Assembly: GCF_003201875.1 (NCBI RefSeq)
Contig: NZ_QJKD01000004.1
Span: 186,001-250,000 of the forward strand
Length of the DNA: 64,000 nt
Direction: 5' to 3'
Origin: Hungatella effluvii
GTDB taxonomy: Bacteria > Bacillota > Clostridia > Lachnospirales > Lachnospiraceae
Shown: positions 54,694 to 62,903 of the stretch, piece after piece
How positions within the stretch are numbered: the stretch's first letter is position 1
Layout: each line of letters starts with the position of its first letter
Program-made: the position numbers and the translations under genes
Notes under the pieces: generated by a model
Databases searched by the model: none
What the model was told of the DNA's origin: nothing
Seen by the model: only the letters and a program-made list of their open reading frames with translations

Positions 54694-56970
54694 TTAATTC
54701 CCCTTGCCATTCTGCCGGGGAAATGCCAGCTGCACTTTAAATAAATCTCCATCGATGTAGATGGTAAACTTCCCGCCGAGAAGCTCCGTAAGGCTCTTGG
54801 CGATCGACAGGCCCAGCCCGCTTCCTTCCGTGGTTCGAGCCACGTCACCCCGGACAAAACGTTCCGTCAGTTCATCACCCTTGATGTTCAGAGGATTCTC
54901 TGACACATTCTTTATGGTGAAGAGTACCTGGCTCTCCCCTGCGATGACATCAACGTATACGCGGCTGTGCTCCATCGCATACTTGAACGCATTATTATAA
55001 AGGTTTTCCAGGACACGCCACAGATGGCGGCCGTCGGCCTGAATGATAACGGTTTCCTCGGGGAAGCTGGATACCAGCTCCAGATGGCGGACCAAAAATT
55101 TTTCTTCAAATTCCCCGTTGGTCTGATAGATCAGCTCAACGAAGTCGATGTTGGTCAGCTCGATCTTTAAATTTCCGGAACTGGCCTTGGAGGCTTCTAC
55201 AAGATCCTCGGTCAGAGTCTTAAGTCTCTGGGACTTCTGTTCCAGAACCTCTAAATAACCCTGAATCTTCGGGTCCTGAAGGTGTTCCCGTTTGATTAAA
55301 TCCACATAGTTGATAATGGACGTTAGCGGTGTCTTAATGTCGTGGGAGACATTGGTGATGAGGTCCGCCTTCAGGCGTTCACTGCTTACCTTTTCCTGCA
55401 GCGCGGTATCCAGTCCCCGGCTGATATGGTTGATGTTCTCAGCCAGTTCCCGCTCTTTTCCGTCAAACTCTTCAGCATTGATCTTGTATTTAGTGTCCCC
55501 ATGAGAGATCTTTAACAGCGCTTCATTAATCTGGTCCGTCTCCCAGGCGTTCTTATACAGCTGATGGAAAACCCATGAGTCCATACAGAGAAGCGCAAGG
55601 ACGAGAATGCCCGTTAAAATCCGGGATTCCATGCTGTCATAGGTGAAATAGACGAACGCGCCGGTCGCGATAATGACACAGTTAAAAATAAAATAACAGA
55701 TGTAGCCTAAAGCCAGCCGGGTCGTAAACCGGTGGTTTTTGATATAGAGACTGATATTCACGCAGATACGGCTCGTCAGACTGCCCGTCCAGAGCGTTCC
55801 CGCCTTATAACGGCGGATCAGGCTGAATGCTGCGACGATGCCGGCTGCATAGAGAATGACCATGCGCGCAGCCAGTTCCCCGTAATACCAGCGGTCTTCC
55901 GACAGGAATAAATGGATAACCTTGTAGCCGACGTGTTCTCCCAGAAACAGGGCGCACATGGCGGCTGCGACAAACAGAATCAGGCAGGTCTCCGTGGCGA
56001 TCCGGTCGATTCTTCCCAGAACAACCGCGTCGTGATCGGAATTCTGATGGCCCGTCATACTCACCATGAAATACAGGCTTGCAGCGCATCCCAGAATTCC
56101 AATGACCAGGGACACGAGGCCGATGATAAAGAGCAGACGCATATGGTCATAGGATTTGGCCGCTTCAGAGTAGGAATCCTGGACGGGATACGCCGTATTG
56201 ACTGCCACAACCATGTAGTAATTGCTGTTGTTGTAAGGGTTGGACTTCTCCAGCTGGGCCGATATGGTCTTCAGCGTCGTGTTCAAATTGGTATCGACAT
56301 ACAGAGATTCGCCGGTAACGTAGATATAACGGCCCAGCGCCTTTAGCTCTTCCGGATTATCGATCACGGTGTTGTTATACAGCTTGGGAGCTTCCGAATC
56401 GCCCTTAAAAGATACCCGGAATTTCAAGTTGCTGGGATTCTGAATAAACTTATAGTGAAACGCATAGTAATTCCCTACATGGGCCAGCACTTCTTTTGCC
56501 AGTTCGGCCATGGTGGTATAAGATTCTCCCGGCTCGGAATCCTGATGGTCGGGATCGTAGGAACGCCAGTCCACCCGGATGTCCTGTTCACCTTCTTCCG
56601 GTGTGTAGCGGCCATCCACCTTAAACTTTTCATTCAGATAATAGCCCATGGACTTGGCCATACGCACCATCTCGTCAACGGTATATTCTCTTACTTCCCC
56701 GGGACCGGTGGTCACACGGACAACAGGCTTGTCATAAGCCAGCTTTCCGTTAGATTCAAATACCTCTTTATATTTGATGTAGTTGAAAATATCATCGATG
56801 TCCGTCTTGAACTGCCGGATGAACTCCGGCGTGTCCTCATACGTCTCGTTGGTAAGCCAGCTGATGCCTTCTCCGTAGTGAGGATTGTTGTACATGATGC
56901 TGATGCCCGTCACCACGAGGATGACAAAAAGAATGTGCAGCAGGACTGCATGTTCCTTTTTTCTTTTCAT
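54694..56970 (-). CDS. Membrane sensor histidine kinase
   Basis: 758 residues. One N-terminal helix (LLHILFVILVVTGISIMY), a roughly 250-residue extracytoplasmic sensor, then five further helices (about 280-470), a HAMP-like segment, HisKA with NVSHDIKTPLTSIINYVDLI, and HATPase with NLYNNAFKYA, TEGSGLGLSIAKSLTELLGG. The large ectodomain shows no family I recognise. The response regulator lies 8 bp upstream. The gene converges on the MATE gene with 14 bp between stops. Confidence 0.9.
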   Translation of the reverse strand: MKRKKEHAVLLHILFVILVVTGISIMYNNPHYGEGISWLTNETYEDTPEFIRQFKTDIDDIFNYIKYKEVFESNGKLAYDKPVVRVTTGPGEVREYTVDEMVRMAKSMGYYLNEKFKVDGRYTPEEGEQDIRVDWRSYDPDHQDSEPGESYTTMAELAKEVLAHVGNYYAFHYKFIQNPSNLKFRVSFKGDSEAPKLYNNTVIDNPEELKALGRYIYVTGESLYVDTNLNTTLKTISAQLEKSNPYNNSNYYMVVAVNTAYPVQDSYSEAAKSYDHMRLLFIIGLVSLVIGILGCAASLYFMVSMTGHQNSDHDAVVLGRIDRIATETCLILFVAAAMCALFLGEHVGYKVIHLFLSEDRWYYGELAARMVILYAAGIVAAFSLIRRYKAGTLWTGSLTSRICVNISLYIKNHRFTTRLALGYICYFIFNCVIIATGAFVYFTYDSMESRILTGILVLALLCMDSWVFHQLYKNAWETDQINEALLKISHGDTKYKINAEEFDGKERELAENINHISRGLDTALQEKVSSERLKADLITNVSHDIKTPLTSIINYVDLIKREHLQDPKIQGYLEVLEQKSQRLKTLTEDLVEASKASSGNLKIELTNIDFVELIYQTNGEFEEKFLVRHLELVSSFPEETVIIQADGRHLWRVLENLYNNAFKYAMEHSRVYVDVIAGESQVLFTIKNVSENPLNIKGDELTERFVRGDVARTTEGSGLGLSIAKSLTELLGGKFTIYIDGDLFKVQLAFPRQNGKGN

Positions 56971-56978
56971 ATGCTCTC

Positions 56979-57674
56979 CTATTGCTTTTCAATCTTGTAG
57001 CCGACACCCCAGACCACCTTTAAATAGCGGGGCTCCCGCGGATTGATCTCGATTTTCTCACGGATATGGCGAATGTGAACGGCTACGGTATTATCCGCAC
57101 CGATGGCCTCTTCATTCCAGATCTGCTCATAGATCTCGTCAATGGAGAACACCTTTCCGGCATTTTTTACGAGGAGCAGCAGAATGTTATATTCAATGGG
57201 AGTCAGCTTGATGAGTTCTCCATCAACGGTAACTTCCTTGTTATCATCATTAATTGCCAGACCACCGCATTTATATACCTGGCCGGCAGTCTGCTGGTTC
57301 ATGTTGCCCAACTGGGTATAGCGGCGCAGCTGGGATTTGACTCTTGCGACCAGTTCCAGGGGATTGAACGGCTTTGTAATGTAGTCATCCGCGCCGATGT
57401 TGAGTCCCAGGATCTTATCGGTGTCTTCTGACTTTGCGGACAGGATGATAATCGGAATGCTGCTGGTCTCCCGAACCTTTAATGTGGTTCTGATTCCGTC
57501 CAGACCCGGCATCATCACATCCACGATCATTAAATCCACTTGATTATTCTCCAGCAGATCCAGGGCTTCATAGCCGTCATATGCTTTTATCACATTAAAA
57601 CCTTCTCCGGTCAGATAGATATCTATGGCTTCCACAATCTGTTTATCATCATCACAAACTAATATACTCTGCAT
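56979..57674 (-). CDS. OmpR-family response regulator
   Basis: 231 residues from ATG 57674 (AAAAGGAGGTTTTGAC). Receiver with CDDDK, phospho-Asp in LMIVDVMMPGLDG and Lys in ITKPF. Winged helix with TPIEYNILLLLVKNAGKVFS and AVHIRHIREKIEINP, ending in VVWGVGYKIEK. VanR/PhoB-like in build. Pairs with the kinase downstream. It diverges from the XRE gene. Confidence 0.92.
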   Translation of the reverse strand: MQSILVCDDDKQIVEAIDIYLTGEGFNVIKAYDGYEALDLLENNQVDLMIVDVMMPGLDGIRTTLKVRETSSIPIIILSAKSEDTDKILGLNIGADDYITKPFNPLELVARVKSQLRRYTQLGNMNQQTAGQVYKCGGLAINDDNKEVTVDGELIKLTPIEYNILLLLVKNAGKVFSIDEIYEQIWNEEAIGADNTVAVHIRHIREKIEINPREPRYLKVVWGVGYKIEKQ

Positions 57675-57840
57675 GTCAAAACCTCCTTTTCCATTATTAT
57701 ACAACGGGCAGGATAAAATTCACATTACTTTTTTCTGAAGAATCAGGAACAAAACATTTATAAATAGTGAAAATCACAAATTATATAAGTAATATAGCAG
57801 GAGTCTTTCCGCTACAATAAAAAGAAAAAGGATTGATACA

Positions 57841-58188
57841 ATGGGAAAAAACAGAATCTATAGTTTGAGGAGACAGAAAAAAATTCCCCAGGCATTATTG
57901 GGAGATTTACTGGGAGTCAGTCAGCAGACCGTCAGTAAGATAGAATCACAGCCGATTCCAGATATCTCATCGGAACTGCTCTGCCGGATTGCTGACTACT
58001 TCGGCGTTACGGCCGATTATTTAATGGAGCGTTCGGAACAGTCCTGTGATTTTAATTTTGCCGATATGGATCCGAGAGAGATCGGGGATTGCCTGACTCC
58101 GGATGATAAGAAAATGTGGCTGGAAATGGGGATCCGGCTGGCGGGAAACGAATTTATGGCAAAGCATAAGAAAAAAAGCGGGAAATAA
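57841..58188 (+). CDS. XRE-family helix-turn-helix regulator
   Basis: 115 residues. HTH_3 domain (about 5-65) with QALLGDLLGVSQQTVSKIES and DYFGVTADYLM. A C-terminal extension of about 45 residues has an acidic stretch and a Lys-rich tail. AAAAAGGATTGATACA precedes the ATG. Regulated genes unknown; divergent from the response regulator and ends 13 bp from the convergent AraC gene. Confidence 0.88.
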   Translation: MGKNRIYSLRRQKKIPQALLGDLLGVSQQTVSKIESQPIPDISSELLCRIADYFGVTADYLMERSEQSCDFNFADMDPREIGDCLTPDDKKMWLEMGIRLAGNEFMAKHKKKSGK

Positions 58189-58201
58189 TGCCTGACGGCG
58201 G

Positions 58202-59065
58202 TCAGGGAGCCTGGGACACACTGACTTCACTGGACAGCTCCCTGAATGCTTTGGGCGATAACCCGGTATCCTTTTTGAACAGATGGTAGAAGTGGCTGGT
58301 GTTGTCAAACCCCACTTCCTCACAGATCTGTAAAATGGACCGGTTGGTATATTCAAGAGCAAGTTTTGCATTGGCGATGCGGATGTCATTGATAAATTCA
58401 GTCGGCGTCTTATTTAAATGCTTTTTAAAGACCCGGCACAGGTATTCAGGACTCTTCTGAGAGATGCGGTAGAGGGCGTTTAAGCCTTCCTGGTAATTCT
58501 GCTGTTTCTGCATCTCCAGCGCAAGAAGCCCCAGCCACGTCGGAATGTCGTGGGACAGCTTTAAGTTATAGGAAAGAAAATAGCTGGTAAGGAGATTGAC
58601 GGTGGCGGCTCTCAAAAGGGTATTAAACCGGACGATGTTGAGTTCGTGCGCAATGGCCAGCTGCTCGAAGGAGGGCAGTAAGTTGTTTAACTCCGCAGGA
58701 AGAAGCTGGCGGAAGGGAGGCATCTCGTTCTCCATCAGCTGGTCCGCGTTGCATCCGGCGCCAAGAAAAGAAAAACACGAGTCCATGGTGCCTCTGGAAA
58801 CGAGCAGATTATAAAAACAGAAATCGGAAGACGGATTCTGGAAGCTGTGTACGTCCTTCGGGCGGATGAAGACTAAGGCTCCGGTGTTTACTATCTTTTT
58901 CTTGTCATTGATGTGATGTGTGGCGCTTCCCGCGCCTACCAGGAAGAATTCATAATAATTATGGTTATGGGAACGGGTGTCGGCATCCTGAAATGCGATT
59001 TTTGTGCAGATCCCGTCTTCGCCTGAGAAGAGCCAGTCCTGCTCTCTGTAAAATTCAATTTTCAT
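58202..59065 (-). CDS. AraC-family regulator with cupin sensor
   Basis: 287 residues. N-terminal cupin (about 25-110: DTRSHNHNYYEFFLVGAG, LVFIRPKDVHSF) that usually binds a sugar or other small ligand. C-terminal double HTH (about 185-280) with ALYRISQKSPEYLCRVFKKH and EEVGFDNTSHFYHLFKKDTG. It diverges from the glycyl radical enzyme operon and is the obvious candidate activator, which is inference from position. Confidence 0.9.
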   Translation of the reverse strand: MKIEFYREQDWLFSGEDGICTKIAFQDADTRSHNHNYYEFFLVGAGSATHHINDKKKIVNTGALVFIRPKDVHSFQNPSSDFCFYNLLVSRGTMDSCFSFLGAGCNADQLMENEMPPFRQLLPAELNNLLPSFEQLAIAHELNIVRFNTLLRAATVNLLTSYFLSYNLKLSHDIPTWLGLLALEMQKQQNYQEGLNALYRISQKSPEYLCRVFKKHLNKTPTEFINDIRIANAKLALEYTNRSILQICEEVGFDNTSHFYHLFKKDTGLSPKAFRELSSEVSVSQAP

Positions 59066-59130
59066 CTCTCGGCTCCTTTCACCTCTTCTGGATTTCCAGT
59101 GTTATAAGCCTTCGCGGTATGCGCAGGGCT

Positions 59131-59294
59131 TTTTTTGTTTCATAGAAAAGTTCGTCCTATGAAACAAAAACCCTCCGGGGGACAGCGTGCCCCGTTTTAT
59201 CGGGCATGCGCACTCCGCGCTAAGGAAATATGGCCGCCGAAGCGACCGCGCTTCGGCGCGAGAGTCCGGCGAGCCGGACTCCTTATTTTTATTC
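59131..59294. repeat. Dispersed intergenic repeat, copy 2
   Basis: Begins with a perfect hairpin TTTGTTTCATAG-N11-CTATGAAACAAA, then ACCCTCCGG, an insertion of about 28 nt relative to copy 1 (containing its own GCCCCG...CGGGC-type stem), CTAAGGAAATATGGCCGC, GCGCTTCGGCGC and AGTCCGGC-GA-GCCGGACT. Same order and orientation as 15317-15450. The remainder of 59066-59529 is AT-rich with the AAGGAGG ribosome site of the next gene. Confidence 0.87.
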
Positions 59295-59529
59295 TATGTA
59301 TGTCAATATAGCACAATAAATAGGGAAAGGCAAGACAAGACAGCGCCCTTTTTTTATGGTACATTTATGCTATCAAAATTACTTGAAAACAAGGGAAATA
59401 AATAAAAAATCTATAAAAAGTGCGTTTCTTTCTAAGATTACCGGAGGGAAATACACGGTCTGTCAAGTGCGCTCAAAAAGCGCCACGATGGAAGTATATG
59501 GATAATTTATTACAATGAAGGAGGTAGTT

Positions 59530-61791
59530 ATGAATCATTTTAAGGTGGCCAGACCCAGAACAAATCTGGAAGTGGAAATTGCATTTACGAAGGCGTACCG
59601 AAGAATCCTGAAGCAGTGGCGGGGGAATAAATACAAGATTGAAGCAGAGTGTATGAAGGCCATGTATCCAGCCATCCTCCATCCAATTGAGGAGCAGGAT
59701 GTTCTGGCGGGGCGCCATGAATTCGGACCGGTAGGATTTGGAATCCAGCATCAGACCGGGGGCTTCGGATTCTATATCCACGAGGACGAGGTGGTAAAGG
59801 AGCTGGAGAACGGCGCCGGCAGCCTGAAATATCGTGAAGACTTAAATGATATGCTGGTATTCTGGAAAAAGGAAAACACGGACCGCTATGTGATGGAGCA
59901 CATGCCGGAACACTTAAAAAAGGCTCTGATATCTGACCAGTGGGATAAGCTTCCCATGCCGGCCTGCCCGATTCTCCGAATGGCGGGCTGTTACCTGGAT
60001 TTTGATAAGCTGGTGCTTAAGGGAATTCCGGGGATGGTAAAGGAGCTGTCGGCATCAATGGGGAGGAGCGGGCTGGAGGAAGAACAGATTCAGTTCCTGG
60101 AGGCTTCTATCGAGATGTTTGATCTCCTGAAAGAGATGCTTCAATACTACGAGGATCAGGCCGGTGAAATGGCCGAAAGAGCAGAGGGAAAACGGAAAGG
60201 AGAGCTGCTGAAGCTTAAGGAGGCGCTTTTCCAGAATCAGCGAAGGAAGCCGGAGTCCTATTTAGAGGCGGTCCAGCTGGTATGGATGTACTGCCTTATG
60301 ACGCCCATCATCGATATCGGAAGATGTGATGTGTTCTTTGGTGACCTTTACTGCCATGACATTGACAATGGGATTCTGACTGAGGAGGAAGCGCTTAAGA
60401 TTACCCAAAACTTCTTTCAGCTGGTTGACCATCTGGATTGTGAGACAGACGGCCGCGTGATCGTAGGCGGATATGGCCGGCGTAATCCGGAGACGGGGGA
60501 CCGTTACAGCCTGCTGGCCATTGAGGCGTGCAGAACCGTAAAAGAGGTTCTTCCGCAGTTCACACTCCGGTTTCATAAAGACACGCCCAAATCGGTGATG
60601 AAGGCAGCGATTCGCTGTATTTTAGAGGGAAGAACATACCCGCTTCTCTATAATGACGACGTGATCGTGCCGGGAGTCATGAGTACGTACGGTGTGTCGA
60701 GGGAGATGGCCGAACACTATATCATGCTTGGATGCGGAGAATATGAGTTTGAGCATTACAGTGTGGCAACGCCGAGCGGATCCTTCAACGCCGCAAAAAT
60801 TATGGAACTGGCCGTAAACGGAGGATGGGACCCGGTAGGGGGCTGGGCAATCGGTCCCAGGACGCCAAAGCTTTCCGAATGCGGAAGTTTCGAGGAGTTT
60901 TACCGTTACTATCAGGAGCATGCGAAATATTATATAGAGGCCCAGGCGGAATTTGAGGCGTATGAATATGAGATTACAGGCGCCAGGCACCCATTTCTTA
61001 TGGCATCTGTTCTTTACGACGGCTGTATCCAAAAGGGAAAAGCACTTTTTGAGGGAGGCTGCGAGTACCTGGCGGGAACGCTGGAGTTCTATGGCGCGGT
61101 CGATGCGGCAGACAGTCTGTGTGCGGTTAAAAAACTGATCTTCGATGAAAAACGGATGACAGCGGAAGAGATGATGGAAGCGCTTGCCGATAACTTTTTA
61201 GACTATCCGGCCGCCAGAAAACTGATGTTGGATGCTCCGAAATACGGCGTGGATCATGAGGAAGCAGATGCATTTTTCGTAGAATTACAGGACTTCTTTA
61301 ATGAGACGGCAAAGGCCCAGGCAGACCGGGTTGGTCTAAAGAGTTATTTGCCGGTTTACATAAATAATGCACAGAATACCACGCTGGCGAGATGGGTGGG
61401 AGCTACGCCAAACGGCAGAAAGTCCGGATGCGCGACAGCCAACGCCAATAACCCGGAATCGGTGGTCGAGACGAAGGGATTGACCTCCATGATTAACAGC
61501 CTGCTGAAGCCCTCTCACATAAATCACGCCGGGATGGTACAGAATTTCCGATTCACGAAGGAGCTGTTGGAGCAATCAGAGGATAAGGTGATCGCCGCCA
61601 TGAAAGATTACTTTGACAGAGGCGGATGCCAGGCGATGATTACCGTAATCGGAAAGGATGATTTGAAAAATGCGATGGAACGCCCCGAGGAGTACGGCGA
61701 TCTGATCGTGAGGGTCGGCGGTTTTTCGGCCAGATTCGTCATGCTGGAAAAGGATGTCCAGAAGGAGATCTATGAACGGGCCAGCTACTAG
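59530..61791 (+). CDS. Glycyl radical enzyme, PFL/dehydratase superfamily, substrate unknown
   Basis: 753 residues from ATG 59530 (AAGGAGGTAGTT). Two hallmark sites: active-site Cys402 with Glu404 in LGCGEYEFE, and the glycyl radical loop RVGGFSARF with radical Gly731. The Cys-x-Glu pair is the arrangement of diol/glycerol dehydratases and several decarboxylases or lyases rather than of PFL (Cys-Cys). The Asp expected about 12 residues on in diol dehydratases is replaced (TPSGSFNAAKIMELA). The reaction is thus unassigned. The gene is followed by its activase and a sugar-type ABC binding protein, with an AraC regulator diverging upstream. Confidence 0.9.
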   Translation: MNHFKVARPRTNLEVEIAFTKAYRRILKQWRGNKYKIEAECMKAMYPAILHPIEEQDVLAGRHEFGPVGFGIQHQTGGFGFYIHEDEVVKELENGAGSLKYREDLNDMLVFWKKENTDRYVMEHMPEHLKKALISDQWDKLPMPACPILRMAGCYLDFDKLVLKGIPGMVKELSASMGRSGLEEEQIQFLEASIEMFDLLKEMLQYYEDQAGEMAERAEGKRKGELLKLKEALFQNQRRKPESYLEAVQLVWMYCLMTPIIDIGRCDVFFGDLYCHDIDNGILTEEEALKITQNFFQLVDHLDCETDGRVIVGGYGRRNPETGDRYSLLAIEACRTVKEVLPQFTLRFHKDTPKSVMKAAIRCILEGRTYPLLYNDDVIVPGVMSTYGVSREMAEHYIMLGCGEYEFEHYSVATPSGSFNAAKIMELAVNGGWDPVGGWAIGPRTPKLSECGSFEEFYRYYQEHAKYYIEAQAEFEAYEYEITGARHPFLMASVLYDGCIQKGKALFEGGCEYLAGTLEFYGAVDAADSLCAVKKLIFDEKRMTAEEMMEALADNFLDYPAARKLMLDAPKYGVDHEEADAFFVELQDFFNETAKAQADRVGLKSYLPVYINNAQNTTLARWVGATPNGRKSGCATANANNPESVVETKGLTSMINSLLKPSHINHAGMVQNFRFTKELLEQSEDKVIAAMKDYFDRGGCQAMITVIGKDDLKNAMERPEEYGDLIVRVGGFSARFVMLEKDVQKEIYERASY

Positions 61792-61795
61792 GACC

Positions 61796-61945
61796 TGTTT
61801 GAAAATTCATTCCTGCCATCTGCACGCCCCGCTTTGCGTGAGATTTACCCCTCATTCGGTCAACGTAGCCCACTACGCTTCCCTTATTCGGGGCAAATTT
61901 CCCACAAACTGTGACGCACATCTGACAGAAAGCAATTTTCAAACA
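61796..61945. repeat. 150-bp imperfect inverted-repeat element (MITE-like)
   Basis: The ends TGTTTGAAAATT and AATTTTCAAACA are perfect complements. Pairing continues with mismatches through both arms (CTGCCATCTGCACG with CGCACATCTGACAG; TTTGCGTGAGATTTACCCC with GGGGCAAATTTCCCACAAA) to an apical CGTAG-CCCA-CTACG. The whole element folds into one long hairpin. It separates the enzyme from its activase. Confidence 0.8.
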
Positions 61946-61960
61946 CGCCCTAAGAAAAAA

Positions 61961-62872
61961 ATGGGAAAAATATTTGATTTGCAGCATTTCTGCCTGGATG
62001 ACGGACCTGGAATCCGTACCACTGTGTTTCTAAAGGGCTGCCCGCTTCGCTGTATCTGGTGTCATAACCCGGAATCCTACGACAAAAGGGATACCATCTC
62101 GTACAAGGAAAGCAAATGTTCGGGATGCGGTGCGTGCGTGGAGGTCTGTCCTCAGAAGGCGCACCGGATTGTAACAGGAATGCACCATTTCGAGCGAAAG
62201 GCATGCACCAGATGCGGCGCATGTACGGAGGTCTGCTGTTATGGGGCGCTGGAGAAAATCGGCAGAACTGTGACTGCGGAAGAGGTAATCGCCGAGGTAA
62301 AAAGGGACAGGACATTTTATGAGAAGCCGGGACCTGGCGGAATCACCATTTCCGGAGGGGAACCGTTATTTCAGCCGTACTTTCTGAAGGAACTGCTGCA
62401 GGCGGCCAGGGATGAGGGCATTCATACGTGTCTGGAGACATCAGGCTGCTGTGCAGCTGAACCGTTAATTGCGGTCATTCCTCTTACGGACCTATTCCTG
62501 TTTGATCTAAAAGGAGAGAGGGCGGCGTATCCACACTTAACCGGTGTCGGAGCGGAGAAAATATACCAAAATCTGGACATTCTTCTTGAAAAGAAGTGTC
62601 GTGTGATAATCCGGGTTCCGCTGATTCCGGGAATAAATGATACGGATACCTTTTTCGGAGAATTGGCGAAGCTCTACCGCCGTCAGCCGGGAATTGAGGC
62701 ATTTGAAATCATGCCGTATCACGGCATGGGAGCCTCCAAGGCGGTCCAGACCGCCGTTGTACAGGGGCTGGGTAAACAGCCCGACGCGACAGAAGATGAG
62801 AAAAAGGCATGGCTGGCCGCACTGAAAGGCTTGGGGCTGCCTGCGTTTATCAATTATTTTAAAAACAAATAG
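61961..62872 (+). CDS. Glycyl radical enzyme activating protein (radical SAM)
   Basis: 303 residues from ATG 61961. Radical SAM cluster Cys27-x3-Cys31-x2-Cys34 in GCPLRCIWCHNPES. Two ferredoxin-type clusters follow (CSGCGACVEVCPQ and CTRCGACTEVCC), as in activases of dehydratase-type GREs but not of PFL. The ISGGEPLFQP motif binds SAM. It installs the radical on Gly731 of the upstream enzyme. No clear ribosome site precedes the start (TAAGAAAAAAATG), probably because of the inserted hairpin element. Confidence 0.92.
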   Translation: MGKIFDLQHFCLDDGPGIRTTVFLKGCPLRCIWCHNPESYDKRDTISYKESKCSGCGACVEVCPQKAHRIVTGMHHFERKACTRCGACTEVCCYGALEKIGRTVTAEEVIAEVKRDRTFYEKPGPGGITISGGEPLFQPYFLKELLQAARDEGIHTCLETSGCCAAEPLIAVIPLTDLFLFDLKGERAAYPHLTGVGAEKIYQNLDILLEKKCRVIIRVPLIPGINDTDTFFGELAKLYRRQPGIEAFEIMPYHGMGASKAVQTAVVQGLGKQPDATEDEKKAWLAALKGLGLPAFINYFKNK

Positions 62873-62903
62873 CACAAAATGTGCGAGGAAGGGAGCAACA
62901 GAT

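Noticed and set aside
54694..54725. Terminator hairpin between the MATE and kinase genes
   Set aside because: The ATTCCCC/CCGGGGAAAT stem lies within the kinase coding end and has no adjacent U run; too weak to list.
59530..61791. Calling the radical enzyme pyruvate formate-lyase
   Set aside because: The active site is Cys-x-Glu, not Cys-Cys, and the activase has extra Fe-S clusters not found in PFL activase.
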